Positions 31,584 to 42,198 are shown, numbered from the stretch's first letter. The stretch: 64,000 bases of DNA from JAGPUQ01 sp036677085 (GCA_036677085.1 JAKFFI010000055.1:42872-106871); one strand, 5' to 3'. Made by a program: numbers and translations. The notes: a model not told the origin generated them from the sequence alone.

Positions 31584-32024
31584 ATGGATATACGCAAGGT
31601 CAAGAAGCTCATCGAATTGCTCGAAGAATCCAATATCGACGAACTGGAGATCCGCGAGGGCGAGGAATCGGTCCGTATCTGCCGCCATCGCCCGCCAACC
31701 TATGCCGCACCCCAGATGGCCTTTGCCCCGTCACCCGCGGCGGCCACACCCGCAGCGCCGGCCGCCGCACCGGCAGCGCCGACGCTGGCGGGCCATGTGG
31801 TGGCCTCACCCATGGTCGGCACTTTCTACCGGTCGCCCGCGCCCGGCACCAAAGCCTTCGTGGAAGTGGGCCAGAGCGTCAAGGTCGGCGATGTGCTCTG
31901 CATCGTCGAGGCGATGAAAATGATGAACCAGATCGAAGCCGACAAAGCCGGCATCATCGGCGCCATCCTCGCCGAGGACGGCGCGCCAGTGGAATACGAC
32001 CAGCCCCTGATCACCATCCTCTAG
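31584..32024 (+). CDS. accB: Biotin carboxyl carrier protein of acetyl-CoA carboxylase
   Basis: AccB carries biotin between the carboxylase and transferase subunits of acetyl-CoA carboxylase, the first step of fatty-acid synthesis. The 146-residue protein begins MDIRKVKKLIELLEES, has an alanine/proline-rich flexible linker near 45-75, and ends in the lipoyl/biotinyl domain. The biotinylation motif EAMKM places the modified lysine at K112, 35 residues from the C-terminus as expected. ATG at 31584 follows GGAGGG by five bases. accC begins 20 bases downstream. Confidence 0.97.
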   Translation: MDIRKVKKLIELLEESNIDELEIREGEESVRICRHRPPTYAAPQMAFAPSPAAATPAAPAAAPAAPTLAGHVVASPMVGTFYRSPAPGTKAFVEVGQSVKVGDVLCIVEAMKMMNQIEADKAGIIGAILAEDGAPVEYDQPLITIL

Positions 32025-32043
32025 CCCGCGGAACCCTGTCTCC

Positions 32044-33380
<1,337 letters not shown>

Positions 33381-33384
<4 letters not shown>

Positions 33385-34280
33385 GCGACTCTCGACAAGG
33401 CTGGCAACAACTGAGCCTGATGGTGTCCGGCGCCGCCGCCGAACGTCACAGTGACGCCCTGCTCGCGGCCGGCGCCCTGGCCGTCACACTCAGCGATGCC
33501 GGCGACAATCCCGTGCTGGAGCCGCCGCCGGGGGAAACCCCGCTGTGGGAGCAGGTCTGCCTGACCGGGTTGTTTGCCGGCGATTGCGACCGCGCCCAAG
33601 CCTGGCTGCACCTCGCGGCTGCGCTGCTCCCGGAACCGGTGCCCGCAGCGCGCTGGAGTGAGCTGGGGGAGCGCCCCTGGAACGATCTCTGGCGCGAGCA
33701 CTTCCGGCCCCGCCACTGCGGCGGGCGCCTGTGGATCTGCCCGAGCTGGTGCGCCCCGCCGGAGCCCGCCGCCGTCAACCTGCTGCTCGACCCGGGTCTG
33801 GCGTTCGGCAGTGGCGATCACCCCACCACCGCCCTTTGCCTGGAATGGCTGGCCGCCGAACCGCCGGCCGGCGCGCGCGTACTCGATTTCGGCTGCGGCT
33901 CGGGGATTCTGGCTATCGCCGCCTGCCTGCTGGGCGCCACCCAGGCCGTGGCGGTGGATATCGATCCCCAGGCGCTCACCGCCACCCGCGCCAACGCGCA
34001 GCGCAACGGCATCGCGCCGGAACAACTGATGGCCACCGAACCCGAGGCGCTGGACGCCGGCAACTACGCGGTCGTCCTGGCCAACATCCTCGCCAATCCG
34101 CTCATCGAGCTCGCACCCCGGATCGCCGCGCTCACTGCGCCAGGAGGCCGTTTATGCTTGTCGGGCATTCTGGAATCCCAGTGCGCGGCCGTTCGCGCCG
34201 CCTACGCGCCCTGGTTCGATTTCGCGCCCCCCGCCATCCGCGAATCCTGGGCGCGCCTGGCGGGCAGCAAAACCCGCTGA
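33381..34280 (+). CDS. prmA: Ribosomal protein L11 methyltransferase
   Basis: PrmA trimethylates lysines and the N-terminus of ribosomal protein L11 with S-adenosylmethionine. The N-terminal substrate-binding domain includes ERPWNDLWREHFRP. The methyltransferase part has the SAM motif VLDFGCGSGILAIAA, and LANILANPLIEL is the conserved NxxxNxL-like segment. The 299-residue length is normal. It starts at GTG overlapping the accC stop, a standard arrangement. Confidence 0.96.
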
Positions 34281-34341
34281 GCGGACGGATCCAACCCGCC
34301 ACGATCTGCGGGCGTGGAGCGCCATGCTCTGGAGCCTTGCC

Positions 34342-35499
34342 GTGACCGAATACGGCGCGCGCTGTCCCGGTTGCAACATCAGCTTTCGCATCACCGGCGC
34401 CCAACGGCGCGCGGCCGGCGGACTGGTGCGCTGCGGCTTCTGTCTGCTGCCCTTCGACGCCAATGCCCACGGCGTGGCGCTGACACCCGAGCCGGTGCCG
34501 GCTGCGCCGCTCTGGCTCCGCCCGGACCCGGACGGGCAACGCGAACACCGGATTGATACCGACCCCCAGGCGCGCTCGGCCGTGGCCGCGGAAGCCCCGT
34601 ATGGCGCCAGCGCGTCGATGGGTGCGCCGCCAGCGCAGTCCGTCGCACCCAGCGCGCCTGAGCCGGAGATCGAAGCCAGCGAAATCGCCCCACCAAGCGA
34701 TGATGCCTCCTCTCCACCAGCACTCCCGCCCGACGCGGCTGCGCCTGAACCTGAACCCCGGGCCGACCTCCTGCCCGATGCCGGAACGGATGCTGCGCCG
34801 GCATCGGTGGTTGGTGCGCCGCCAGTGCAGTCCGTCGCGCCTGAGCCGGAGATCGAAGCCAGCGAAATCGCCCCACCAAGCGATGATGCCTCCTGTTCAC
34901 CAGCACTCCCGTCCGACGCGGCTGCACCTGAACACCGGACCGACCTCCTGCCCGATGCCGGAACGGATGCCGCGCCGGCATCGGTGGTTGTCGCGCCATC
35001 CCCCGCGGCTCCCCCTTGGCTGGAACCCAGAGCCGCGCCCGCCCGCACAGGAGCCGCGGCGGCCATTGTGATCGGCGCGCTCGTCACCCTGCTGTTGCAG
35101 GGGTTGTATTTTCACGCCGACCGGCTCGATCAGCGCCCCGAACTGCGCGGTTTCTATGGAATCCTTTGCCGGGTCGCGCCGTGCCGACAACCCGTCTATC
35201 GGGATCTCGCCGCCATTGCGGTCGACCAGCTCATGGTCCGCAACCAGGCGCCTGGCGCCTTGCGTCTCGACGCCATGCTCACCAATCGCGGCCGCGCAGC
35301 CCAGCCCCTGCCGAGGGTGCGGCTATGGTTCGAAAATCTTCAGGGCACGGTGGTCGCGGAACGGCGCTTCGCGCCCGCCGAGTATCTGGATCAGCCCGCG
35401 GCGGGCGTGCTTGCGGTCGGCCAATCCCTGCATCTGGTCTTGGAGCTCGTCGATCCCGGTCCCGAGGCCGTTTCCTACGCGCTCGCGCCGGTCGATTGA
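34342..35499 (+). CDS. Zinc-ribbon DUF3426 membrane protein
   Basis: This protein of 385 residues begins with an MJ0042-type zinc ribbon (CPGCNISFRIT and CGFCLLPFDANAH: two CxxC pairs). A long low-complexity linker rich in A, P, D and E follows, then one transmembrane helix (AAAAIVIGALVTLLLQGLYF) and a C-terminal DUF3426 domain (ACC-type stretch YGILCRVAPCRQPVYRDL). Function is unknown; the gene is commonly found between prmA and fis in gammaproteobacteria. GTG at 34342 follows GGAG by seven bases and begins directly at the ribbon; ATG at 34324 would add six residues. The linker holds an internal duplication. Confidence 0.82.
   Translation: MTEYGARCPGCNISFRITGAQRRAAGGLVRCGFCLLPFDANAHGVALTPEPVPAAPLWLRPDPDGQREHRIDTDPQARSAVAAEAPYGASASMGAPPAQSVAPSAPEPEIEASEIAPPSDDASSPPALPPDAAAPEPEPRADLLPDAGTDAAPASVVGAPPVQSVAPEPEIEASEIAPPSDDASCSPALPSDAAAPEHRTDLLPDAGTDAAPASVVVAPSPAAPPWLEPRAAPARTGAAAAIVIGALVTLLLQGLYFHADRLDQRPELRGFYGILCRVAPCRQPVYRDLAAIAVDQLMVRNQAPGALRLDAMLTNRGRAAQPLPRVRLWFENLQGTVVAERRFAPAEYLDQPAAGVLAVGQSLHLVLELVDPGPEAVSYALAPVD
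34621..34989 (+). repeat. Tandem duplication in the DUF3426 linker
   Basis: Two copies of a unit of about 180-190 bases lie head to tail: 34621-34812 (64 codons) and 34813-34989 (59 codons). Both encode QSVAP, PEPEIEASEIAPPSDDAS, DLLPDAGTDAAPASVV. The first copy has small in-frame insertions relative to the second, and the reading frame is kept throughout. Confidence 0.9.
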
Positions 35500-35610
35500 T
35501 CCGCCGTCAAAGCAGTCGCACGAAACCGGCGTACCCGTCTTCCGGAGTGGCAAGCGGCCAGCTATCATGCTTCGCCTTGCGCCACAGTTGCCCAGCCCCG
35601 AGGCACTACC

Positions 35611-35910
35611 TTGGCCGACGACCGCCATTCCGATAATGAGTTGGCCCTCGCGACACGAGCCCTGCTGGACAGCGAATCCGGCGGCGCCTCGCTCGCCGAG
35701 TGCGTGAGCGGTGCCCTGGCGCGTTACTTTGCCCTGCTCGACGGCCAGCACACCACCGACCTCTACGCGCTGGTGTTGCGGGAGGTGGAAGCGCCGCTGT
35801 TCCGCGCCGTACTGACGCACACCGGCGGCAATCAGTGCCGGGCCGCCGAAATGCTGGGCCTCAATCGCGGCACCCTGCGCAAGAAAATGAAGCAATACGA
35901 CCTGCTGTAG
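35611..35910 (+). CDS. fis: DNA-binding protein Fis
   Basis: Fis is a nucleoid-associated protein that bends DNA and regulates growth-linked promoters. This copy has 99 residues, and the C-terminal half is strongly conserved: LYALVLREVEAPLFRAVL followed by the helix-turn-helix GGNQCRAAEMLGLNRGTLRKK. The start is TTG, with GAGG seven bases upstream. It precedes purH by 26 bases. In many gammaproteobacteria dusB lies just before fis; here the DUF3426 gene ends 111 bases upstream and dusB is absent. Confidence 0.96.
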   Translation: MADDRHSDNELALATRALLDSESGGASLAECVSGALARYFALLDGQHTTDLYALVLREVEAPLFRAVLTHTGGNQCRAAEMLGLNRGTLRKKMKQYDLL

Positions 35911-35936
35911 CCGGCCGCCCCCATTACGGAGTACCC

Positions 35937-37511
35937 ATGACTGATCGGCCTGTCACCATCGCGCGCGCGCTGCTGAGTGTCTCCGACAAGACCGGCATCC
36001 TCGATTTCGCCCGCGCCCTCGCCCAGGCCGGCGTCGAGCTGCTCTCCACCGGCGGCACCTGGCGCCTGCTGGCCGACCACGGCGTACCGGTACAGGAAGT
36101 CGCGGATTACACGGGATTTCCCGAAATGATGGACGGCCGGGTCAAGACCCTGCATCCGAAGATTCACGGCGGCATCCTCGCCCGCCGGGGCATCGACGAC
36201 GCGGTGATGGCCGCGCACGGCATTCCGCCCATCGACCTGGTGGTGGTGAATCTGTATCCGTTCGAGGCCAAGGTGGCGGCGCCGGACTGCGATCTGGCCA
36301 CCGCGATCGAGAACATCGACATCGGCGGCCCCACCCTGTTGCGCGCCGCGGCCAAGAATCATCGTGATGTCGCGGTGGTGGTGAACAGCGCCGACTACCC
36401 GGGATTGCTGGCGGAATTGCAAGCCAGCGGCGGCGCGCTCAGCCAGGCCACGCGCTTCGACCTCGCCGTCAAGGCGTTTGAACACACCGCCGCCTACGAC
36501 GGCGCCATCGCCAACTATCTGGGCGCGCGTCTGGGCACGCCGCCCGCGGCTTTCCCGCGCACCTGGAATCGCCAGTTCCACAAGGCCCAGGAACTGCGCT
36601 ACGGCGAGAACCCGCACCAGCAGGCAGCGTTCTATCGCGAATCGACGCCGGCGCCCGGCAGTATCGCGGGCGCACACCAGTTGCAGGGCCGGGAGCTGTC
36701 CTACAACAACATCGCCGACGGCGACGCCGCGCTCGAATGCGTGCGCCAGTTCGACCAGCCGGCCTGCGTCATCGTCAAGCACGCCAACCCCTGCGGCGTG
36801 GCCCTGGCCGAGGATCTGGCGACGGCCTACGACACCGCCTTCGCCACGGATTCCGAATCGGCCTTTGGCGGCATCATCGCGTTTAACCGGAGTCTCGACG
36901 GCGCCACGCTCCAGACCATTCTGGATCGTCAGTTTGTCGAGGTGGTGATCGCTCCCGAGTTCACGCCCGATGCGGTCGCGGCGGCGGCCGCAAAACAGAA
37001 TGTCCGCCTGCTTGCGTGCGGGGCCTGGCAGGGTCGACAGGCGGGCGGCTGGGATTGCAAGCGGGTCACCGGCGGACTGCTGGTTCAGGACCGCGACACG
37101 GGTTGGGTCGAGGCGGCCGATCTGCAGGTGGTCTCGCGGCGGCAGCCCACGCCGGCGGAACTGGCGGATCTGCTGTTCGCCTGGCGGGTAGCGAAGTTCG
37201 TGAAGTCCAATGCCATCGTCTATGCCCGGGACGGCCGCACCATCGGCATCGGCGCGGGGCAGATGAGCCGGGTCAACTCCGCCCGCATCGCCATCATCAA
37301 GGCCGAGCAGGCGGGGCTCGCGGTAGCCGGATCGGTGATGGCCTCCGACGCCTTTTTCCCGTTTCGCGACGGCATCGACAACGCCGCCCAGGCCGGCGTC
37401 GTCGCCGTGATCCAGCCGGGAGGCTCGATCCGCGACGCCGAGGTGATCGCCGCCGCGGACGCGCACGGGCTGGCGATGGTGTTTACCGGCATCCGGCATT
37501 TTCGCCACTGA
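35937..37511 (+). CDS. purH: Bifunctional AICAR formyltransferase / IMP cyclohydrolase
   Basis: PurH performs the last two steps of purine synthesis: formylation of AICAR with 10-formyltetrahydrofolate, then ring closure to IMP. The 524 residues contain the N-terminal cyclohydrolase domain (STGGTWRLLADHGV, GRVKTLHPKIHGGIL) and the C-terminal transformylase (LRYGENPHQQAAFY, VKHANPCGVA, AFGGIIAFNR). ATG at 35937 starts the conserved domain; the frame is open upstream through fis in another register and should not be used. It is in the fis-purH-purD cluster. Confidence 0.98.
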   Translation: MTDRPVTIARALLSVSDKTGILDFARALAQAGVELLSTGGTWRLLADHGVPVQEVADYTGFPEMMDGRVKTLHPKIHGGILARRGIDDAVMAAHGIPPIDLVVVNLYPFEAKVAAPDCDLATAIENIDIGGPTLLRAAAKNHRDVAVVVNSADYPGLLAELQASGGALSQATRFDLAVKAFEHTAAYDGAIANYLGARLGTPPAAFPRTWNRQFHKAQELRYGENPHQQAAFYRESTPAPGSIAGAHQLQGRELSYNNIADGDAALECVRQFDQPACVIVKHANPCGVALAEDLATAYDTAFATDSESAFGGIIAFNRSLDGATLQTILDRQFVEVVIAPEFTPDAVAAAAAKQNVRLLACGAWQGRQAGGWDCKRVTGGLLVQDRDTGWVEAADLQVVSRRQPTPAELADLLFAWRVAKFVKSNAIVYARDGRTIGIGAGQMSRVNSARIAIIKAEQAGLAVAGSVMASDAFFPFRDGIDNAAQAGVVAVIQPGGSIRDAEVIAAADAHGLAMVFTGIRHFRH

Positions 37512-37588
37512 GGTCCGGCCACCCCGGTCACCACACCGAGCTGCCCTGAACCAGCGCAGCTTCCTCACGCCAAAGCCGCGGAGCGATC

Positions 37589-37804
37589 ATGAAAACTTTC
37601 ACCATCCATCTGGACGCTGTCCTTGTCCTGGCGCTGCTCGCCTTCGGTCTGCTCGCCTTTGTGGTGTACCAGCATCGCGAGCAGGGCCAGCTGTTTCAGC
37701 AGTCCATGGATCTTTCCTGGAAACTCCAGGACGCCGAGACCCGGATCGCGCAACTGAAACAGAAGCTCACCAACTGTACGGCGGCGCCAGTAGCCTCAGA
37801 CTAG
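37589..37804 (+). CDS. Small single-pass membrane protein
   Basis: This is a 71-residue protein with one hydrophobic helix (AVLVLALLAFGLLAFVVY) and a short coiled-coil-like, charged tail (LSWKLQDAETRIAQLKQKL). The layout suggests an N-in, C-out or bitopic protein similar in shape to small divisome or envelope proteins, but I recognise no family. GGAG precedes the ATG. It is a candidate real gene because of the ribosome site, uniform codon use and position between purH and the Old Yellow Enzyme gene on the same strand. Confidence 0.65.
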   Translation: MKTFTIHLDAVLVLALLAFGLLAFVVYQHREQGQLFQQSMDLSWKLQDAETRIAQLKQKLTNCTAAPVASD

Positions 37805-37897
37805 CGCGCCGGGCGACCCGTTCTTCGCGGCGCCCGGATCGCTGCAAATACATCGACCCGGATTTTTGCCCGTTTTTTTGCCCGTTAAGGAATGTCC

Positions 37898-39028
37898 ATG
37901 CAAAGCAGTAACAACGCCGTATTGTTCGAACCCTTCCGCATGAACGGCCTCGAACTGCCCAACCGGGTGGTGATGGCGCCCATGACACGCAATTTTTCTC
38001 CCGGCAACGTGCCCGGGGAGCAGGTCGCGGCCTATTACCGGCGCCGGGCCGAGGGCGGCACCGGGCTCATCATCACCGAGGGCACCTGTGTCAACCATCC
38101 GGCGGCGAGCGCCTATGAGAACGTCCCGTTCTTCTACGGCGACGCGGCGCTGGCCGGCTGGCGGCGGGTCGCGGAAGCCGTGCATGCGGCGGGTGGCAAG
38201 ATCGCCCCGCAGCTCTGGCATGTGGGCGCAATGCGCGGTATCGGCGCGCCCGGTGTGGCGATCGATCCGTTCCCGGACACGCCGGCGTTCACTCCGTCCG
38301 GACTGCTGATGCCCGGCCGCGAACACGGCCACGCGATGACCCAGGCGGATATCGACGCCGTGGTCGAGGCCTTCGCCCAGGGTGCCGCCGACGCTCAGCG
38401 GCTGGGCTTCGATGCGGTGGAGATCCACGGCGCCCATGGTTACCTGATCGACCAGTTTTTCTGGGAAGGCACCAACCGCCGCAGCGACGGCTACGGCGGC
38501 TCCATCGCCAACCGCACCCGCTTTGCCGCCGAAATTGTCGCCGCCAGCCGCGCCCGCGTGGGTCCGGACTTCCCCATCATCCTGCGGTTTTCCCAGTGGA
38601 AGCTGCAAAATTATCAGGCCCGCCTGGTCACCTCGCCCGCGGAGCTGGAAACTTTCCTGACGCCCCTGGCAAAGGCCGGTGTCGATGTCTTCCATTGCAG
38701 CACAAGGCGCTTCTGGGAGCCGGAATTTCCGGGCTCGGACCTGAATCTCGCCGGCTGGACCAAAAAGATTACCGGCAAACCCTGTATCGCGGTCGGCAGC
38801 ATCAGCCTGGATCAGGATTTCATCGACGAGGAAAAGCGTAACATCGGCACTCATGCCAAACCCGCCAGCCTGCGCAATCTCGAGGATCTGCTGGCGCGCG
38901 GCGACTTCGACCTGGTGGCGGTGGGCCGCTCCCTGATCCCGAACCCCGACTGGCCCAAGCTGATCGCCGCCGGCCGCGAGAGCGAACTGCGCGCCTACGA
39001 CAAAAGCAACCTGGATACACTGGTATGA
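37898..39028 (+). CDS. NADH:flavin oxidoreductase, Old Yellow Enzyme family
   Basis: This FMN-dependent enzyme of 376 residues typically reduces activated double bonds with NAD(P)H. The barrel starts with the substrate region VVMAPMTRNFSPG, contains the catalytic histidine pair in EIHGAHGYLIDQFFWEGTNRR, and the FMN phosphate region includes IAVGSISL and VAVGRSLIPNPDW. AAGGA at 37887-37891 lies six bases before ATG 37898; the ATG at 37892 would abut it. It lies between purH and purD, a place where it has no known role, so cotranscription may be incidental. Confidence 0.9.
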   Translation: MQSSNNAVLFEPFRMNGLELPNRVVMAPMTRNFSPGNVPGEQVAAYYRRRAEGGTGLIITEGTCVNHPAASAYENVPFFYGDAALAGWRRVAEAVHAAGGKIAPQLWHVGAMRGIGAPGVAIDPFPDTPAFTPSGLLMPGREHGHAMTQADIDAVVEAFAQGAADAQRLGFDAVEIHGAHGYLIDQFFWEGTNRRSDGYGGSIANRTRFAAEIVAASRARVGPDFPIILRFSQWKLQNYQARLVTSPAELETFLTPLAKAGVDVFHCSTRRFWEPEFPGSDLNLAGWTKKITGKPCIAVGSISLDQDFIDEEKRNIGTHAKPASLRNLEDLLARGDFDLVAVGRSLIPNPDWPKLIAAGRESELRAYDKSNLDTLV

Positions 39029-39053
39029 ATCAGGGCAAGGGAACCCGGTAACC

Positions 39054-40349
39054 ATGAATCTTCTGGTCATCGGCAGCGGTGGGCGCGAACACGCCCTCGC
39101 CTGGAAGCTGGCGCAAAGCCCGGCGGTGCGGACCGTCTATGTCGCGCCCGGCAATGCCGGCACCGCGCTCGAGCCCAAGGTGGAGAACGTCGCCATCGCG
39201 GCGGAGGATATCGAGGCGCTGGCACGCTTCGCGGCGGAGCGGACGGTGGCGTTCACCCTGGTCGGCCCGGAAGGCCCGCTGGTCGCCGGGCTGGTGGATC
39301 GCTTCGAAGCACTGGGCCTGCCCGTCTTCGGCCCGCGCCGGGGCGCGGCGCAACTGGAAGGTTCCAAGCACTTCGCCAAGGCGTTCATGGCGCGCCATGG
39401 CATTCCCACCGCCGCCTATGCGGCCTTCACCGAGCTGGAACCCGCGCTCGCCTACCTGCGCCAGCGGGGCGCGCCCATCGTGGTCAAGGCCGATGGCCTG
39501 GCCGCCGGCAAGGGGGTGATCGTCGCCACCACGCTCGCTGCAGCCGAATCCGCGGTGCGCGACATGCTCGCGGCCAACGCCTTCGGGAGCGCCGGCCACC
39601 GGGTGGTGATCGAGGAGTTTCTGGACGGCGAGGAAGCGAGCTTCATCGTCATTGTGGACGGCGAGCAGGTGCTGCCGATGGCCACCAGTCAGGACCACAA
39701 GCGGGTCGGAGATGGCGACACCGGTCCCAACACCGGCGGCATGGGCGCCTATTCGCCAGCCCCCGTGGTGACGGACGCTGTGCACCGCCGTGTCATGGCC
39801 GAGGTGATTCTGCCGACGGTGCGCGGCATGGCGGCCGAGGGCAACCGCTATCGCGGCTTCCTTTACGCCGGGCTGATGATCACGGCCGATGGCGCGCCCC
39901 GGGTGATCGAGTACAACTGCCGCTTCGGCGACCCGGAAACCCAGCCGATCCTGCTGCGGCTGCGTTCTGATCTGGTGGGTCTGGTGCAAGCCGCGCTCAG
40001 CGGCGGGCTCGATGGTGTCGCGGCCGACTGGGATCCGCGCCCGGCGCTCGGCGTGGTGATGGCCGCGGGCGGCTATCCCGGGGATTACCGCACCGGCGAC
40101 CCGATCCTGGGTCTGCCGGAAACCTCCGATCCAACCCTCAAGGTATTCCACGCCGGCACCCGACTGCAGGCCGGCGCGGTGGTCACCAGCGGCGGGCGGG
40201 TGCTGTGCGTCACCGCGCTCGGTACCAACGTGCGCGCGGCTCAGACCCGCGCCTACGACTGCGTTCGCGGGATTCATTGGGAAGGCGGTTTTTGCCGCCG
40301 CGATATCGGCTACCGCGCCATTGCCCGCGAGGATTCGCCCGGCGGCTGA
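39054..40349 (+). CDS. purD: Phosphoribosylamine--glycine ligase
   Basis: PurD joins phosphoribosylamine and glycine with ATP, step two of purine synthesis. The 431-residue ATP-grasp protein begins MNLLVIGSGGREHALAWKL, has the family motif VVKADGLAAGKGVIVA, and the metal-binding stretch VIEYNCRFGDPETQ. The C-terminal domain is complete. It is 25 bases after the Old Yellow Enzyme gene and completes the fis-purH-purD arrangement with an insertion between the two purine genes. Confidence 0.98.
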   Translation: MNLLVIGSGGREHALAWKLAQSPAVRTVYVAPGNAGTALEPKVENVAIAAEDIEALARFAAERTVAFTLVGPEGPLVAGLVDRFEALGLPVFGPRRGAAQLEGSKHFAKAFMARHGIPTAAYAAFTELEPALAYLRQRGAPIVVKADGLAAGKGVIVATTLAAAESAVRDMLAANAFGSAGHRVVIEEFLDGEEASFIVIVDGEQVLPMATSQDHKRVGDGDTGPNTGGMGAYSPAPVVTDAVHRRVMAEVILPTVRGMAAEGNRYRGFLYAGLMITADGAPRVIEYNCRFGDPETQPILLRLRSDLVGLVQAALSGGLDGVAADWDPRPALGVVMAAGGYPGDYRTGDPILGLPETSDPTLKVFHAGTRLQAGAVVTSGGRVLCVTALGTNVRAAQTRAYDCVRGIHWEGGFCRRDIGYRAIAREDSPGG

Positions 40350-40436
40350 CCCATTTCGCCCCCGCCTCGTTCAACCCCGACAAAACGGCCAGCGCCGGCT
40401 AAAATCGGAGTTTACTTGGACGCACCGGAGTCGCTC

Positions 40437-41093
40437 ATGTCAACCAGCAGGCCGTCAGCGCGCGCACTCTCGACCATCGATCTCGTGCTGGCCGAAATCG
40501 ACCACGCCCTGCGCACGGTCAGCGCCGGAGGCCCCGCCGGGAGCCCATCGCCTGCCGACGCGGTCCCGGAAGCCGAGCTGAGCGCAGCCGAACAACGCCA
40601 CGCCGCAGGGCTGATGCGGATCAATCACAGTGGTGAGGTTTGCGCACAGGCGCTCTATCGTGGCCAGGCGTTGACCGCCAAAAGTGCCGCGACACGCGCC
40701 GACATGAAGGCCGCGGCGCGCGAAGAAGAGGATCATCTGGACTGGTGCCAGCGGCGGCTCGACGACCTGGACGCTCATCCCAGCCGGCTCAATCCGGTCT
40801 GGTACGCCGCGTCTTTTGCACTGGGGGCGGGTGCCGGGCTGGTCGGCGACCGCCTGGGACTCGGCTTCGTCGCCGCGACCGAGGATCAGGTGTGCGAACA
40901 CCTGCGCGACCATCTTGATCGACTGCCGGACCAGGATGAGCGCAGCCGCGCGCTGGTGGCCCGGATGCTGGATGACGAGGCGGCGCACGCCCATCGCGCC
41001 AGGCGCGCCGGAGCCCTGACCTTTCCGGGACCCGTGAAGGCTGCCATGACGCTCGCCTCCCGCCTGATGACGGCGCTCAGCTATCGGGGCTGA
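40437..41093 (+). CDS. coq7: 2-polyprenyl-3-methyl-6-methoxy-1,4-benzoquinone monooxygenase
   Basis: Coq7 is a di-iron carboxylate monooxygenase that hydroxylates the demethoxy intermediate in ubiquinone synthesis. The 218 residues show the iron ligands within MRINHSGEVCAQALYRGQ and AREEEDHLDWCQRRLDD in the first half, and DHLDRLPDQD plus DDEAAHAHRA in the second. GGAG at 40427-40430 supports ATG 40437 over a TTG at 40416. The last 13 bases overlap the convergent LysR gene. Its presence indicates aerobic ubiquinone biosynthesis. Confidence 0.95.
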   Translation: MSTSRPSARALSTIDLVLAEIDHALRTVSAGGPAGSPSPADAVPEAELSAAEQRHAAGLMRINHSGEVCAQALYRGQALTAKSAATRADMKAAAREEEDHLDWCQRRLDDLDAHPSRLNPVWYAASFALGAGAGLVGDRLGLGFVAATEDQVCEHLRDHLDRLPDQDERSRALVARMLDDEAAHAHRARRAGALTFPGPVKAAMTLASRLMTALSYRG

Positions 41094-42076
41094 GCCCGCG
41101 CGGGCACCGGCGTCAGGCCGCGAACCCGGTCGCGCTCCATGCGAATACCCGTGACGATATCCAGAATCTTGCCCTTCACCCAGTTGTGCATCGGCGAATT
41201 GGCGGTGCGCTCGTGCTGCAACAGCGCGGCCGGGATAAAGGGCTCGTGCTCCAGGGATTTGGGATAGGGTTTGCGGACGATCTGGTAAAACTCGCTCTCC
41301 TGCTTGAGATCGTCCATGGTGGCGAGCAGGAGGCAGTTACTGGAGTGCAGGGTATCCAGGGCGGTCATCAACTGGTTGGTCACAATCGCCTTGCGGCGCC
41401 GATAGCCCATGCGTCCGACCAGCTTGTCGAAGCGGCTTTCGGTCGAGGCATCCACGCGACCTGCGATCAGCAGGTAATACTGGACAAACGGGTATTCGAG
41501 CATTTCTTCCAGATCGAAATCCCGCTCCGCCAACGGGTGGCCGCTTCGCATCCACACCGCCGGCGTGAAATTACCCAGTGAAGTCACCAGACAGCCGCGC
41601 GGGACCGGTTTCTCGACTTCCAGCACAAAGTCGGTGGCGCCGGATTCGAGTTCGCTGATATAGGACTCCTCGGCATTGGCTACCGCCACACACAGCCCCG
41701 GCGCCTCGTCTTCAAGAATACTTATCAACTGCGGCACCACCTGTACCGCCATGAATTCGGGCGCCGCAATGCGCACATGTCCCACAAAGGTGGCGGGATC
41801 GAATTCGGTGCGGACCAGCAGACCACCGATGCCTTCCAGCAATTGCGGCAACGCCTGCTTGAGCTCCAGCGCCCGGGGTGTGGGCACCAGGCCGCGGCCA
41901 CTGCGGGTGAACAGGGCGTCCTCGAAAACCGTGCGCAGGCGCAGGAGGGTTTTGCTCATCGCTGGCTGGGAGACGTGCAGACGCTCCGCCGATCGCGTTA
42001 CGTTGAGCTCTTCCAGCAGCACCTGCAGTGCCACCAGGAGATTGAGGTCCACCCGGGCAAGTGTGTTGATGGTCAT
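41081..42076 (-). CDS. LysR-family transcriptional regulator
   Basis: This regulator of 331 residues has a clear N-terminal helix-turn-helix (VDLNLLVALQVLLEELNVTRSAERLHVSQPAMSK) and an effector domain. The style of the N-terminus resembles the LeuO/NahR/NodD branch. No target gene is evident: coq7 is convergent, and the upstream side holds the candidate small RNA. The frame extends upstream to 42169 but that part is AT-rich and unlike protein, so ATG 42076 is used. Confidence 0.9.
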   Translation of the reverse strand: MTINTLARVDLNLLVALQVLLEELNVTRSAERLHVSQPAMSKTLLRLRTVFEDALFTRSGRGLVPTPRALELKQALPQLLEGIGGLLVRTEFDPATFVGHVRIAAPEFMAVQVVPQLISILEDEAPGLCVAVANAEESYISELESGATDFVLEVEKPVPRGCLVTSLGNFTPAVWMRSGHPLAERDFDLEEMLEYPFVQYYLLIAGRVDASTESRFDKLVGRMGYRRRKAIVTNQLMTALDTLHSSNCLLLATMDDLKQESEFYQIVRKPYPKSLEHEPFIPAALLQHERTANSPMHNWVKGKILDIVTGIRMERDRVRGLTPVPARAQPR

Positions 42077-42198
42077 ATCAGATAAGCACCGCGCATGGTT
42101 GTGGGCATTATGCCCTTGATTGATTATACAAGCTGACTTCCCGTGTGACTTGCCTTTAATAATTCCCATTAATTATGGTTTAAATAAAAACAAACGAT

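Noticed and set aside
34324..34341. ATG at 34324 as the start of the DUF3426 protein
   Set aside because: The GTG at 34342 has a better-spaced GGAG and begins directly at the zinc ribbon; the six added residues look non-conserved. Not excluded entirely.
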